64,000 nt of DNA from Linnemannia schmuckeri (taxonomy: Eukaryota; Mortierellomycota; Mortierellomycetes; Mortierellales; Mortierellaceae). A program made the position numbers and the translations under genes. The DNA lies in the NCBI GenBank assembly GCA_029449235.1, contig JANATG010000017.1, positions 1,436,912 through 1,500,911 of the forward strand. The letters are read 5' to 3'. How positions within the stretch are numbered: position 1 is the stretch's first letter; each line of letters begins with the position of its first letter. Positions 33,688-46,951 of the stretch are shown piece by piece. The notes below the pieces were generated by a model. It did not search any database. It was given only the letters and a program-made list of their open reading frames with translations, and was not told the origin of the DNA.

Positions 33688-35452
33688 ATGAAGTTTGCAA
33701 AGCAGCTCGGTCTAAGAAGCATCCCGAGCTGGGCGCCCTACTACCTCGACTATAAGTCCCTCAAGGGATACATCAAGTCCTCTTTCAAGGACTTTACCGG
33801 TAAGTTATCTTTATTCTTCTCTGGATTGGATGTGTCTGCCATGTGTGTTGTCTTCTTTTGCAAATCCTTGAGGACCAAGGAGGGTAAGAAGGGTAGAGAA
33901 GAGACAAGTGTTATTGCTTGATCAGTCAACAGTCGATGGTGTGCAGAAAAAGCATGGGCATGATTGAACGCATTAAGACGTCGGGGGGGGGAGGGAAGAG
34001 CATAAAAATGGCCGGGTGAGTATGAGAAGTGTTCAAGTATGGGCAAAGAGGAAGAGGGAAGGATCGAGTGTGCATTCTTCGTCTTCTCCCTTCTTTGCTA
34101 CACTATAGGTTAGTAAGAGTGTGTGGACCTACTTTGTTTTTTTCAAACATCACTCTGCCCTCACACCAATGTTATCCTTCTCTGCCTCACGAACAGGACC
34201 CTTGGAGTCTCTTGAGAGCCTGGACCACGAGGACCACGAACAAGGAGAGACCGACCAGGACATAGAGCCATCCATCCCTCCAAAAGCATCCCCCGAGAGC
34301 GTCGCTGCTGTTTCCGATGCCGACAGAGAAAGTCCTGTCGTCCCTCAGGAAAACCATCATCATGTTACGCTGACGACTGCACAGGAGGAGAATGACCTTC
34401 TTATTAAGGAGGCAGCGTCTTCGACGTCCAGCAACAAGAAAACAGATGAAGAAGAGGCTGCTCGGGAGGCATCGATCAACATCATTGTCGAGGGTTTCAA
34501 GGCGTTGCTCTGGGCTGAGTTGGAGAAGGTCAATGCGCGCTACGAGGCCCAGGAACGGATTGCCAGCATCACCATGGAGCGACTCAGCGCCAGCGTAAGC
34601 TTCTCTCTCTCCCTTATCTCTTGTTTTCATACTTGCTGCTTTGATTTCTCCATTTGTCCTAGACCAGGGCAATAGTGGGTGGATGAGATGAACTGAAGTG
34701 TCATCACTGGCGTAGCAAGGCATACAGAGGTGACTGAGGGAAATTAGGCTGAGGGTTTTTTTCCCTCGTCTTTCCTTTTTTTGAAGGGCTTACATGCGTA
34801 TGTGCATGTGTGCTGACATGGCAGATGGCATGACAGACTCCTTCCCCTTTTCTCCCTTCCTTCTCCAAAGGGAGTTGAAAGGCGGAAGGAAGGAAGGAAG
34901 GAAGGAAGGAAGGAAGGGGATGTGGATGTGAGCACGATGCACTCTTGATTTTTTTTTAGTGTTCATGCAATATGCTTATGAGGGTTTTATGCGATGCGAG
35001 GAAGGACTGACTCCAACACAGGCAGACATCTAACCCCCAGGAGCAATTTGAATCGTCTTGTCTTTTTTCATTTACTATAGTGGAGAGCAAACTTTACCCC
35101 TGCTGAACTCAAACAATGGTACGTTACCGTGGTCTAGAATGGAAGAACAATGGCGTTGACGTTAAAGTCTAACTAAGAATTACTATCACTCATTGACACA
35201 ATAGGAGGAGCGACCTAACGGTACTCATCCTAAACTTAGAGTACTTGCTCGAGTTCAGCAAGACAAACATTACGGGATTCAAAAAGATTATCAAAAAGTT
35301 TGACAAGCACTACCGCGGATGCCGTCCCTCGGGTCTCACATCCTCCTCGGGATCGTCGATCCATCTCCCCGACCATCACCACCAGCAGCAGCAACTACAA
35401 GGTGCAGATCACAACGGCAGTGGGCACCTTACCCCTTCCAACGGTACCCTTC

Positions 35453-35494
<42 letters not shown>

Positions 35495-37449
35495 TGATCA
35501 CTTACCTCAGCACATCGCCCGAAGCCGAGATGGCAGGACCGTTGTCAGTGTTCAGTGCTTTGGGGATTCATGGGCGGAGTACACCTACGATCTACCTCCC
35601 CCACAACTACCCAGAGCCGGCTTCAAGTCTGCACCCCCAGGAGCCCTTTATCCGCAATGTGCATTCGCCTGGAACACAGTCCAAGAGCCCGTTCTACCAC
35701 AATTATTATGAAGGCGTGTCAGCATTGAGTCTCGAGTTTTGGAAGATGGTGACGGAGCGGACCTTTGCCAAGAGTGAAAAGGACGAGCGACTCCTTGCCG
35801 AAGCAAGAACTGTAAGTCCGATGTGTTTCTTGCTTTTCTTCATGACGTGGTTGTCCTTTGTGTCTTGCTAGTTTGATTGGATAATGTTTTCCATAGGACA
35901 CGCCGAACGTTTAACATGCGGGAGTGACGGACTGCGTTGATGATGCTTACGCGATCATAAGTCACAACACGAATCGGGGATGGAATTGAGAGACTTGTTT
36001 ATCTAACCGACACCATGCTGTCCCTTTTTATTCCCAACGACAGCTCTGGAGAAAGCGCACACCCGTGGTGGCTGAGCGGTTGTCGCCTTTGCCGTTGAGC
36101 GTGGACCCCAAGGATTACCCTGTATGGGACGATTTGGACTTGGACATTCTTCCTTCTGGTCGTATCTCAAGACTATGGGTGGTACTTGCAGAGGATGCCA
36201 TGAGCACTCCCATCCGGGTTCCTGTCATCGTTGCCAAGGGAGTCCGTCCCGGACCTGTTGTCGGCCTTGTAAGTTCCCTTCTCCTGTCATTCACATGGGT
36301 GGGGTTGTATGTGTTTTCATAAAAAGTCTTGTGCGCACTGGCCTTTTTACAACTGACTAACTTTTATGTTGTGATAATGACGAAATTAGACGGCAGCATT
36401 GCATGGAAACGAACTGAACGGAATCCCATTGACACATCGTCTTGTGCTGCAGGAGATTCAATGTCAGGCACTTCACGGAATTGTGGTCGCGGTCCCTGTG
36501 GCCAATGTTCCTGGATACCTGGCTCAGCAACGTGGTTTCACCGACGGCACCGATCTCAACCGCCTCATGCCCGGGTACGCTCCTTTCTCTCTGCCAACTG
36601 GATTGGGATCCTTTATCATAGTTAATGACGGACTTCCTGCGTTGTTACTAACCCTCAGGTGATGATTTATTACAAAAACAAATAGAAAGAAGAATGGAAC
36701 TACCTCGCAGGTGTACTCGTACAACCTGATGACGAGACTGGTGAAACACTTTACGCACTTGATTGATCTGCACACAGCCTCCAAGGGACGCGTCAACTCA
36801 CTCTATGTGCGCGCCAACATGCAGAATCCGATCACGCGACACATGGCCCGCCTTCAGAACCCTCAGATCATTGTCCACAATACCTCTCCAGATGGTTCGC
36901 TGAGAGGCGCGGCGATGCAGCAGTACAATATTCCAGCGATCACGGTCGAGATTGGTGATCCAGCCCGGTTCCAGAAGCGGTTTGTCAAGTCTGCGATCTT
37001 GGGTGTGACCAACATCCTGAGTCACCTCAAGATGGTCGAGGATGAGCATGAAGATCAAGATTACGACCCCGTTGTCTGCGCCAAAAGCGTACGTATCCTC
37101 CTTTGCTATTAGTTGTCAATTATATGCTGATGATCGACTTCTTTGTTTTGCTCTCTACCAACGCTCTCTTTCTCTGATGTACATTCCCAATTAGTACTGG
37201 ATATTCACAAAGGGAGGAGGAATATTGAATGTACTGCCAGATGTGAATACATGGGTAAGGAAGGGCGAGTTGATTGCGACGCTGCACAACATCTTTGGAC
37301 TGGAAGAGCACCGATATTTTGCGCCCGAGGACGGAATTGTGGTCGGCAAGTCTGTCGACCCTGTCTGTCAGAGTGGTTGTCGTATCTTGCATCTCGGAAT
37401 CGTCAGCGATCGCTTCCCTGAGGGCAAAATTGACGACGGGCACATGTAG
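33688..37449 (+). CDS. SPX domain fused to an AstE/AspA-type zinc hydrolase
   Basis: Eight exons (33688-33799, 34197-34594, 35081-35118, 35205-35811, 36044-36268, 36390-36574, 36686-37088, 37195-37449) splice in frame to 740 residues. The N-terminus is an SPX domain: MKFAKQL, YLDYKSLKGYIK with Tyr22 and Lys26, and the Lys-rich helix FKKIIKKFDKHYR at about 208-220. SPX domains bind inositol pyrophosphates and report phosphate status. After a linker with a poly-Asn run comes a succinylglutamate desuccinylase/aspartoacylase-like fold with HGNE (His465, Glu468), DLNRLMPG (Arg518), the third zinc ligand in LIDLHT (His551) and the catalytic-type TVEIGDP (Glu610). All metal and catalytic residues are present. 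The substrate is unknown. Cytosolic or membrane-peripheral; no TM seen. Confidence 0.9.
35456..35492 (+). repeat. Coding AAC microsatellite (poly-Asn)
   Basis: A run of about 12-13 AAC/CAA triplets inside exon 4 of the SPX fusion gene encodes 13 consecutive asparagines in the inter-domain linker. It is likely length-variable. Confidence 0.85.
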
Positions 37450-38998
37450 ATTCGTCTTTAAGTGCGACCTGTGGCCATGGACCCTCGAGGTTCTTTTTTT
37501 TTGGAATCGATCAGGAGCGGAGAGCTTGAACAACAAAATGAGGCAAGCTATCGAGAGTGAGCTCCGTGATCATGACCATAGAGGAGAAGGAGGAGGAGGA
37601 AAGGTTACATCCAAAGGATATGACGATCATACAACTACGACGCGGGCTGTAGAGTCCCATGTTCGTTTAGATCTATTTATTTCTTCACCAAGGCCAAAAT
37701 AAAACAGCGACACGATCACTTTATTATTGTCGACTATCATCCTTTCTCTATTGTGCTGAAAGTGCTCGCAATTGCATGCCATTCTTCTCACAATTGTGAT
37801 CCTATCATAGATAAGCGAAATTGAAGACGCCAGCACCTTGCTTATCCACAACCCTATCTTATTTTTCGGGTAGAGAGAATAGAGGACTCTGGCCGGGCTG
37901 GTTTTGAAAAACACACACCAAAAAATAAAGATTTTCACCATCAGAAACAAGGCACTCACGATTCTTAAAGTGTAGGAGGAAGGGTATTAATAGCGAAATC
38001 ACAGATATGAAAGTGGCTCTTATGTCTGAGCGTGGAACAAGGCTGGGTGGTGATGAGTGCAATGCGCACTGCTTAGCTACACCCTTCCTGCCTTGTTGAT
38101 GATGGACTTCAGCTCTGCATTTTGCCTGTGTGGATCCAATTCCTCGGAACATTGGAGTTAATATGCTGGCAAAATTGTATGGGAATCGGTCGGAGAATAG
38201 TGAAAAATTGTGAGCAGAGATGGATGGACTACACGATGGTTATTATTGCGGTGGGTGGGTGTATGACGATGGAGGGTGAACACCAAAGAAGGGGAGTTGA
38301 AAAACAAAATGAAGTGAAGGGGAGAGTAGAGCAGGTTGCATGTTTGCATGGGTCTGGAGAAAGAGGTTGAAAGTGGAAAGAGAGAAAATTGTTAGATGGA
38401 TTTGGGAATTTCTTTTTTGCGGGGGAGAGGCTTGGAGGGGAGGGGAGGGCGTGTGTTGGTTGCTCGCTTACCTACTCATCACCTTCAGACGAAAAGAATG
38501 GAGCACCTGAATGGCGTGGCGACGAGGTCTGCACAGCATGCTCTCTCCCTATTTTCAATAACAAGTGGCAAGTGGCACAAAGAAAAACAAAAGAATGATT
38601 GCTTTGTTGTGCCTCTTCCTTCATTCATTCAAAAATGGATTAGTGGGTATCTATCTGCCTGTGTGTGGTATTTTTTGATTTCTTCACTGTGCAATCCATC
38701 GTTATCAAGCAGCAGGGAACTGGCTTGACCGAGAGGGTGCACAAAATTCATATCTCTCTTGAGTCCGAGTCGGAAAGAAAACCAATCCTATTTTTAGCAC
38801 TATGGCCCACACACATACAAACCATGGAGCAAAAAGCATACACAATCAGTAAGTAAACCAATAAATAAGTATATAGTGAAACGAAACAACAGAAGACAGT
38901 GCGAGGTAGACAAGGAGGATTTGAATGTGGGTTTGGTGCTTCATTCTTATTGTCGTTTTTGTAGTAGATGGTGGCAGAAGGAGATACTATGGTTAGAA

Positions 38999-39000
<2 letters not shown>

Positions 39001-39040
<40 letters not shown>
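39001..39040. repeat. (TTG)13 microsatellite
   Basis: Thirteen perfect TTG units plus one T, intergenic. Confidence 0.95.
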
Positions 39041-41384
39041 AGTTGTTTTTTCTTTTGGTCGCGTGGGGTAGTGGTTTTGGGTTCGAGAACACAAAGAATG
39101 GAGACAAAATGACGAAAGGATAAAGGAGGGGCATGGTGTTGGGATTCAAGATCAAGAGTAAGAGAATGGTGAAGCAAAGAGAAACAAGTAAACAACAAAC
39201 AAAACAAGTTTGGATGAGTATGTATATGTGCCTGTGCCCCGATCCAGACCATTGTTGATGTTGTTGTTGTTACTCAGTGGACCATTGACAAACTCAAAGC
39301 AAGGCAAAAGTAAAAGCAAAGGTAGCTCCTCTATCTCGAATAAGATACCACACAAACAATAAGAAAAAAATGATGGGAACTGGCGCCCACCAGCAACCTT
39401 CGATCCATTTTTTTTTTATTACTCAACTTTTTTTTTTTCTTCGTTCCTTGTTCATATTATACCAAAAGAAAAAAGAATTGGCGGTGTCCGTGGAAGAGAT
39501 TTGATTTGTAGACCTTCTTTCTCTCTCCCCCTCTTCAAAGACAGATATAAAAAAAAAGTAATTTGGACCCACCAGCTTGTTGGCAGCAGAGAGAAGGCGG
39601 GCGAATAGGAGAAGAGATCTGTACTACAGGCGGCGTACCTGCTCTCTTTTTTCTTTTTCCTTTTTCCTTTGACCTCTTCGCTAACTTTTTTTGTCTGGGG
39701 CCTCGTCCTGTTTAAATGACTGGGTGTAACGAGAGTAAGGTTTCTTTTCATTTTTTTGCACTGAAGTGTAATGACAGGCATGTGGGTATGTGCGACAATA
39801 GAGAACAGAAGAAGATGACAAGGAAGAAGCTGCCCCTCTCACCCTCACCCCTTACCCTCACCTCTTACCATCAACTCCCTTCCTTTTCACTTTCGCCTTC
39901 ATCATTCAAAGATGGGGGGGGGAAAGATGGTTGTTGTTATTCTTTTTGTTCTTGTGTGCCTCAATGCAAAAAGGAATAATGCACACGGAGCAAAAAACCG
40001 AAAAACAAGATGCATGGAGGGCTGCAGGAAAAAGATGTCAATTATTGTTATTATTAGGACTGAGCTGTGCTACAGTGAGGGACACGCTTTCCTTCTTCGG
40101 CTCTCTCTGTCTCTTCTCTATCTCTCTCTGTGTCTCTGTCGCTACACTTTCTTTCTCTGTCGCTCTTCGCTCTTCTCGAGTTATTCCTGTTAAAAGATAA
40201 TAGATTGACGGGTAGACAGATACAGAGAAAGAGCACCTAGTGTTATATTACTACCAAAGGAGAACAGGAGAGAGATTAGATTGCATAAGATGTATGTGCC
40301 TGTGTTCCCGTGTGTATCTATGTGCTGTTTACCTTGTCTTCGTCCTTAGTACGATTTACAAAATATCCGTCCCTTAATGACTTTCTGTTATCTTTCCCTT
40401 TTTTATCTTCTTTTTTCTTACGCTATTTTTTTCTTCTTTTTTTTTAACGGAGAGAGAAAGAAAGAGAAAAATACCTCCTCCACCGTGTTCTTGAGGCAGT
40501 AAACGACGGTCTATCTAATCAATCGGTAGTGATAAGGATGGGTAGTTGGTGTCGAGTAGGATGACGGTGAATGAGCATGACAAAAAACGTACTTATTCTA
40601 CTTGACTTGGCTGTCCTTTTCATGCACTTACGACGCGCTTCTCTAGTGTTCTCTGTCTCTACTATCTACTTGTCTGTGCCCCCGCATACCAGTGAGGATT
40701 GGATTGATCAAACATGATCACTGACTGATCAGACCAGTTCCTGATCGTCTTTTCTTTCTTCTGAGATATATCCTTCAGACGCGGCCTTTTTCATTGAGAA
40801 GACGATTGTGTTCTTCTTTCGGAATTACTCCATCGAGTGCACAAAGCAAAGAGAGGGTTTCTAGGAAGAGTTGTTTTTAGGAGATGCGTGGGTCTTGACA
40901 GCAACGATAATGAGCATATTCATAAATAGGGCTGCTCCTGGTGCACACGATTGAGCCAATATATTTATTCATTTCATGATAATAATAACGATAACGAGAT
41001 GAGAAAGGCAGGTTTATGTTCTAATCGTCTCAGGCACAAGAGAATCATAAACACTCATTTGTATGATGACGCATGTTTCCTTTTGCTGCTTTACTGTACA
41101 ACCCGTGGGGCAGGCGCAATTATTCGTTGAGAAATAATAAAAAATTGAGAAAAATGTAAAGAGTGAAAAGAATTCTCCTTTCGCGTCTCTTTCATATGCG
41201 AACACTCTCTCTCTTTCGTTCTCTCCCCCTTTCCTTTCTCTCTCTTTATTGTTGTTGTCGCTTTTTGGCTTTGATAAAGACCTAAAAATAAACTTTAAAA
41301 CATCAATACTACTAGACCCTCACGCAATTCAAAATGTGCCTGCTTCGGAGGTGGTTCTGTTTTACAAAAACACCATATTCAGGG

Positions 41385-41420
<36 letters not shown>
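41385..41420. repeat. Poly(A) tract, 36 nt
   Basis: Uninterrupted A36, about 1 kb upstream of the UDP-GlcNAc pyrophosphorylase start. No target-site duplication was found around it, so retro-insertion is unproven. Confidence 0.95.
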
Positions 41421-41423
<3 letters not shown>

Positions 41424-42417
41424 AGAGAATAAGTGAGAAAAGTGATCAGAATCAGCTCATCCCATTTTTTCAGTTCATCATCTTTTTGTCCATCATCACT
41501 CTCGCAAACGATTTCTCACTTCGCGTCCCGGTCTCATGAAACGATGGAAAGGGAAACAGGGCCAGCTTGTTCAGATAAAAATTCATAAATAAGGATTCGA
41601 GGATGCACTAGGAAACAGTTTGGTAGCAGAAAAGACACAAGATGCAAAGGCCTAGTTTGTTTCGGTGTTTGGCTCTCTCTGTCTTTCAAATATATTCCTG
41701 TTGACAGTGAAAGGGATGGTGTGGGTGTGTATGGGAGCAATTGAGCAGCTATGGGTGTTATATGGAGTGGGAAAGGGAATAGACAAACAAACGCACACAC
41801 GGAGGTTTTGATCGACTATTGTACAGTGGACAATGAACAACAGGCAGTCAGCCATAGCCTGATGGAGAGGATGAAGTGGCGATTGACGTCCAATCGACAT
41901 AGCAGCGTGGATGTGGGCATGGACATAGCGATATGTACACTACTACATCACTATTCTGTACATCCATCCCATGGCCCCATGATGCCTGGCTGTGAACAAG
42001 ACATGATTTAGTTAATTGTGCTGTACTGTGCAACACATAATAATACGCGGTGCTGCTTATTGAATGCAACTCAATCCCAAAATAACAACAAAAGGGCACT
42101 TCTGTTTACCTGCCCCCCTTCTCGCTGTCCTCTCTAATAATAAACTAACAAACAGTGTGATTATAGTAACAAGGACTCAATTGAATTCTTCAGTGTGCAT
42201 ATAAAAACGGCCCCCTTCTCCTCTCATCTTGTTCCTTTCCTTTCTTCATCATCTCCTTCTCAACAACACACTTCCTCATCATACACATATACCCCTTCAC
42301 CAAACAAGTTACCCAAAGACAACTAGACAGAGCGACCAATCGGACACACACACCCACACACCCACACCAGGCAGAAACACAACAAATAACTACCACCAAC
42401 AGACACACAAACAAAAT

Positions 42418-44720
42418 ATGATTGCTGCTCCTACCGCATCCTTGAACGTCAACACCGGCGTCAACACTTCCAACAACAACAGCGACGACGTCCGCCAGCT
42501 CATCGAGCGCTACCAGGCAGCCGGCCAGGGTCACCTCTTCAACTTTTATGACGATCTCAACGACGACGACAAGGCCAAGCTCGTCTCCCAGCTCGAGGCC
42601 TTGAACGTCGAGCGTGTCAACAGGATCCATCAGAAAGCCACCACTTGCCCCTCGCCCATGCTCAACAACCAGTCCGCGACCTTGGCTCCGTTGCCCGAAG
42701 AATGCTTTGACTCTGTTCTCGAGGCCTCCAAGGACAAGACCCAGGAGTGGCAGACCATCGGTTTGAACCAGATCAGTCAGAACAAGGTCGCCGTCATCCT
42801 TCTCGCCGGTGGCCAGGGCACCCGTCTCGGCTCGTCTGCCCCCAAGGGTTGCTACGACATTAACCTCCCCTCCAATAAGTCCCTCTTCCAAATCCAGGCC
42901 GAGCGCATTCTCAAGGTCCAGCAGCTCGCCCAGCAGCAACCCGGCGCTGTTGCCAACGTTACCATCCCCTGGTACGTCATGACCTCTGGCCCCACTCGCC
43001 CCGCCACCGTCGCCTTTTTCCAGGAAAACAACTATTTTGGCCTTTCCTCCGATAACATTGTCTTTTTCGAGCAAGGTACGCCTCTCTTCATTTTTGTTAG
43101 TTGTATGGATGTACGGGAGGGGGAACTGGAATGGAAGAAGGAAGGGGTATTTGTGTGTGTACGAAAAGTAAGAGTACATCGACCGGTATCCCCTTTTTTT
43201 ATCCTCAGCCTTACCAACATAAATTACGTCTTTCAGGAGGGAAAAATGGGCACGCGACCACTCTTTTTCAGGACACCAACATACCCCAGCAAACCAGGCA
43301 GCAACCAGAGAGACAGACATACAAATAAACAACAACAAACGACAAACTGGCACGGAAACACTACTCTCTCTACATCCTCTGCTCTTTTCTTTTCATTTTC
43401 GTCTTTTTACTTTGAGCAACGAAGAAGAAGGGAAGGAAGGGAGTGTGAAAAAAAGGCGTGGGCTCAGCTATTTTATATTTGAACAGGACTCTTTTTAGTA
43501 CTTCTCAGCAACACAACAACGACAACCACTACTACTCGTCATCCCACAGCCAGACAGCCAGACAGTCAACAAGAAGCAATAACCAGCCTTTCCAGCATAC
43601 GCATTCGGACAATAAAAGGAGAAACGGATGAGAGAGAGCAGGCTTCCTTTATGGGACTGCACCAATTACGACCAACCAGCAATAGGAGATAACAAGAAAA
43701 GGGGAGGGATTTGCGTGTAAAACATGCATACATGCATGGCAGAAGGGACCCATTCTCAATTCAACTCTCCCCTGTGTGCACAGTGAATTAACCATAGTAC
43801 GCATTTCTTTTTTAAATCTATTAGGAACTCTCCCTTGCTTGACGTTTGATGGCAAGATCATGATGGAGTCCAAGTCGCAGATCGCTGTGGCACCCGATGG
43901 TAACGGAGGAGTCTATGCTGCTCTCCGCGGAACAGGAGTCCTCGCTAACATGGCCGAGCGCAAGATCGAGTACCTCCACGCCTACTGCGTGGACAACTGC
44001 CTCGTCCGCGTTGCTGACCCCGTATTTATCGGATACTGTGTCTCCAAGAACGCCGACTGCGGTGCCAAGGTCGTTCGCAAGAACGCCCCCGATGAGCCCG
44101 TCGGTGTTGTCTGCCTCCGCAACGCTGCCTTCAACGTTGTCGAGTACTCCGAGATTGATGAAGATGTTGCCCATGCTACCAACCCCAAGAACGGCCAGCT
44201 TCTCTACCGTGCCGCAAACATTGCCAACCATTTCTACACGGCCGACTTTTTGAACAAGGTGGAGTCGTTCGAGGGTGATCTCGAGTACCACATTGCCCGC
44301 AAGAAGATCAAGACCGTCGACATGCAGACCGGAGACGTTATTGCTCCCAAGCAGATCAACGGCATGAAGCTCGAGATGTTTGTCTTTGACGTTTTCCCCT
44401 TCACCGAGCGCATGGCCGTCTTTGAGGTCGATCGTCGCGAGGAGTTTTCTCCCTTGAAGAACGCCCCTGGCACCGGTGTCGACTGCCCCGAGACCTCCCG
44501 TCGCGACATCTTGCAGCAAAACGTTCGCTTCTTCGAGGCCGCTGGTGGCAAGATCATTGTAGGCGAGGAAGATAACCAGCTTGAGGGTACCCCTACTTTG
44601 GAGTTGTCTCCCCTGGTGACTTACTCTGGCGAGGGTCTTGCCGAGATTGTTGCCGGAAAGTCGATCAAGACGCCCGTCCGCGTCCACTCTCTTGAGGAGC
44701 TCAAGCGTGTCGTCTTCTAA
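42418..44720 (+). CDS. UAP1: UDP-N-acetylglucosamine pyrophosphorylase
   Basis: Two exons (42418-43075 and 43825-44720) join as GAGCAA/GGAACT to give 517 residues, matching eukaryotic UAP length. The nucleotide-binding signature LAGGQGTRLG is at about 129-138, followed by APKGCYDI. Later blocks are VMTSGPT, GNGGVYAAL, and a C-terminal half with EYSEID and MKLEMFVFDVFPF. The enzyme makes UDP-GlcNAc from UTP and GlcNAc-1-phosphate, which feeds chitin, N-glycan and GPI synthesis. The 749-nt intron is the longest in the window. The leader is CA-rich and lacks ATGs close to the start. Confidence 0.95.
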
Positions 44721-46408
44721 GCGATGTTGTATTGCCTCTTTCTTTTCTTTTCTTTTCTTCCCCTTATCGCGACTAATACTTGTTTTCTTGCCATCGTATC
44801 ATGACAAACCCTCCACTCTTCCCTTTCATTCACCCTACACATTATCATCTTGCCCTGTTTCGTTTTTTCTTCCTTTTTTGTTTCAATTTTGTAGATAGAA
44901 ACGCAGTTGCTCTGGTCAGCGCTGTTAACTCTTATTATTTTTACCTAGTGTTGTTTTTCATTTTATTCCTATTCTGCCATAATGGCGTTGTTCGTCTCTT
45001 TGCAGTATACCCCCAACCACAACCACACCCTGTGGACAAAGAACCATAAACAATACGCACTTTGCGGCTCATGAATAAAAATAATAACATTTCTTATTAT
45101 TCTTGTGGTTTGCCATTGTCAGCTTTCATGTCACGTCAACCTTTCTTTGTTTATCCCTCATAGTTTGAAGAAACATACAGACTGGAGCGTGTCTTTTTCC
45201 CTTCCTCTTAGATGTTGTGCCAGCCTGAGGGTGGATGGGCTTGTTAGGTGCATAACAAAAATTAGACTACTAGTAGTAACTTCAATTTAAAAGGAATTCA
45301 GAAAAGGAGGCAAAGGAGACTGATCAATTTGCATCTGAACCAAGATCATCACCAGATTCAGCGCCCTAGGTTACATTAGCAAGATTTTTATTTAAGAGCG
45401 AGATCAGATCCACCCCTCGTCGATCATCCTCACTTATTGTGCTTGCTCTGCTTCATTTCACATGCACTCACGCAACCGACTGAGTGCATCAAGAAACCGT
45501 TTTTCACGCCAGAATGTTAAACAAGCACGTGATAAATACCCTTAACAGATCAGTCACTCAGGCCACAAGCGTACAGCATATATTCAACTCCTTTGTTTGT
45601 GCCAGTTCTTTCACGCATTTTTTCTGTCAGTGGGTTAGACAATGCTGAAAGACACAAAACTGAGAAGCGATCGAACCTTTCTTTGTCGATAAGTACCCTT
45701 CTTCATTTACACATCTTTCCTCCCTTCGTTGGCTTTTTTCTTCCTTTGTCGACTGAGTGCTCACTGAATCCCATGCTGTGCTGGATCAATTCTCAGCAAA
45801 GCTGTAGATGCTACCTGTCTGTGCGATAAACAAAGTAAAAATGAAAGGCGACGATACAACTTTATTTTTTTTTTGATTTCTTACGACGTCCTCATGTCTT
45901 TCTTTTGGTTGTGCAAGAACGAAATTACGTCTTGGACAAAGAGCAGAACAAAGAAAATGCTTTTGTTATTTACCATATCTTTGGAAGAGTCTGCTTTGAT
46001 TAATTCATTGGCTCTCATTCCATGCGGGACCTGGTAAGAGAGCGAATAAGCAAAGAGAAAACACGATAAGGACAAAGTCAATCAAACCGACTTTTGAGTA
46101 TGTCGCTCTTTGTCTGGTTAGCAAATGGAACCATGAGGGGACATATATCAAAACACATCAGAACAAAGAGAAAAGAAAGAAAGCATTGGTATATTCGTGC
46201 TGGTGTTCTTTCACCTCTTTTCCTTTACTTTTTTTGGTGTGTGCCCATTGTGTAAAAGAACCATGGTACGTCGACAATGGACAATAGAGAAGATAACATA
46301 GTTACAAATATGTGTTTTCGTTTACTGATATTATAAATCAAAAGAGCTCCTTGAGCGAGCTTTGAGTGATAGTATTGAGCGTTGTTTGTAATAGTATGTA
46401 TGTATTTG

Positions 46409-46441
<33 letters not shown>

Positions 46442-46951
46442 AAGGAGGAAGACGAAGACGCGCCTTCTTTCCTCCTCTCTCTTTATGGCCCCACAGTAAT
46501 GTCGTGGGGTCGCAGTATTTAGGACTACAAAGGAGTGTGGATCACGTGCAGATATGGTTGCTGTGTGGTGCCACAGTGTGTGCCAGGCGCAGCGTCGGAG
46601 AACAATCAGTCAGCAGTGACGAATTATGGCTTGGCATTATGCAGACAACAACTGACTGACTGCCTGACGCACACTCTCAAAATAAAAAGGGAGGCTGTAC
46701 TCTTTTTCTTTTCTTCTCTACTCTTCTCTTCACTTCCAAATCAACCCATTCCCCCCTCCAATCCAACAACAACCACACCCTCCTATACCTTTCTTCTCTC
46801 CTCTTTCTCTTCATCTCTGCTCTCCACTAATAAGCATATTCTCTCCTCCTTGATTGTTGATCGATTTCTTCTTTCCTTCCTCTTCTCCCACAGTTACCTT
46901 CATCCCTCCATCACTCTGCCCTTACACATAACAACAAAAAATACAAACAAT
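44721..46951. other. Gene-free stretch with an A30 tract
   Basis: 3' flank of UAP1 with several TTTTCT runs, then AT-rich spacer, an A30 tract at 46409-46438 and a CT-rich leader into the gene at 46952. An in-frame upstream open stretch (46535-46951) reads as leader, not protein. Confidence 0.5.

Larger units (their letters stand above)
37450..42417. other. Large gene-free interval (about 5 kb)
   Basis: No supportable gene on either strand. Contains a (TTG)13 microsatellite at 39001-39040, TC-rich runs near 40090-40180 and 41205-41250, and an A36 tract at 41385-41420. A long CA/AC-rich leader of the next gene lies at 42300-42417. Confidence 0.5.

Noticed and set aside
42190..43353. 387-codon minus-strand open frame.
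   Set aside because: Antisense shadow of UAP1 exon 1; no recognisable domain and codons mirror UAP1.
43821..44687. 288-codon minus-strand open frame.
   Set aside because: Antisense shadow of UAP1 exon 2.
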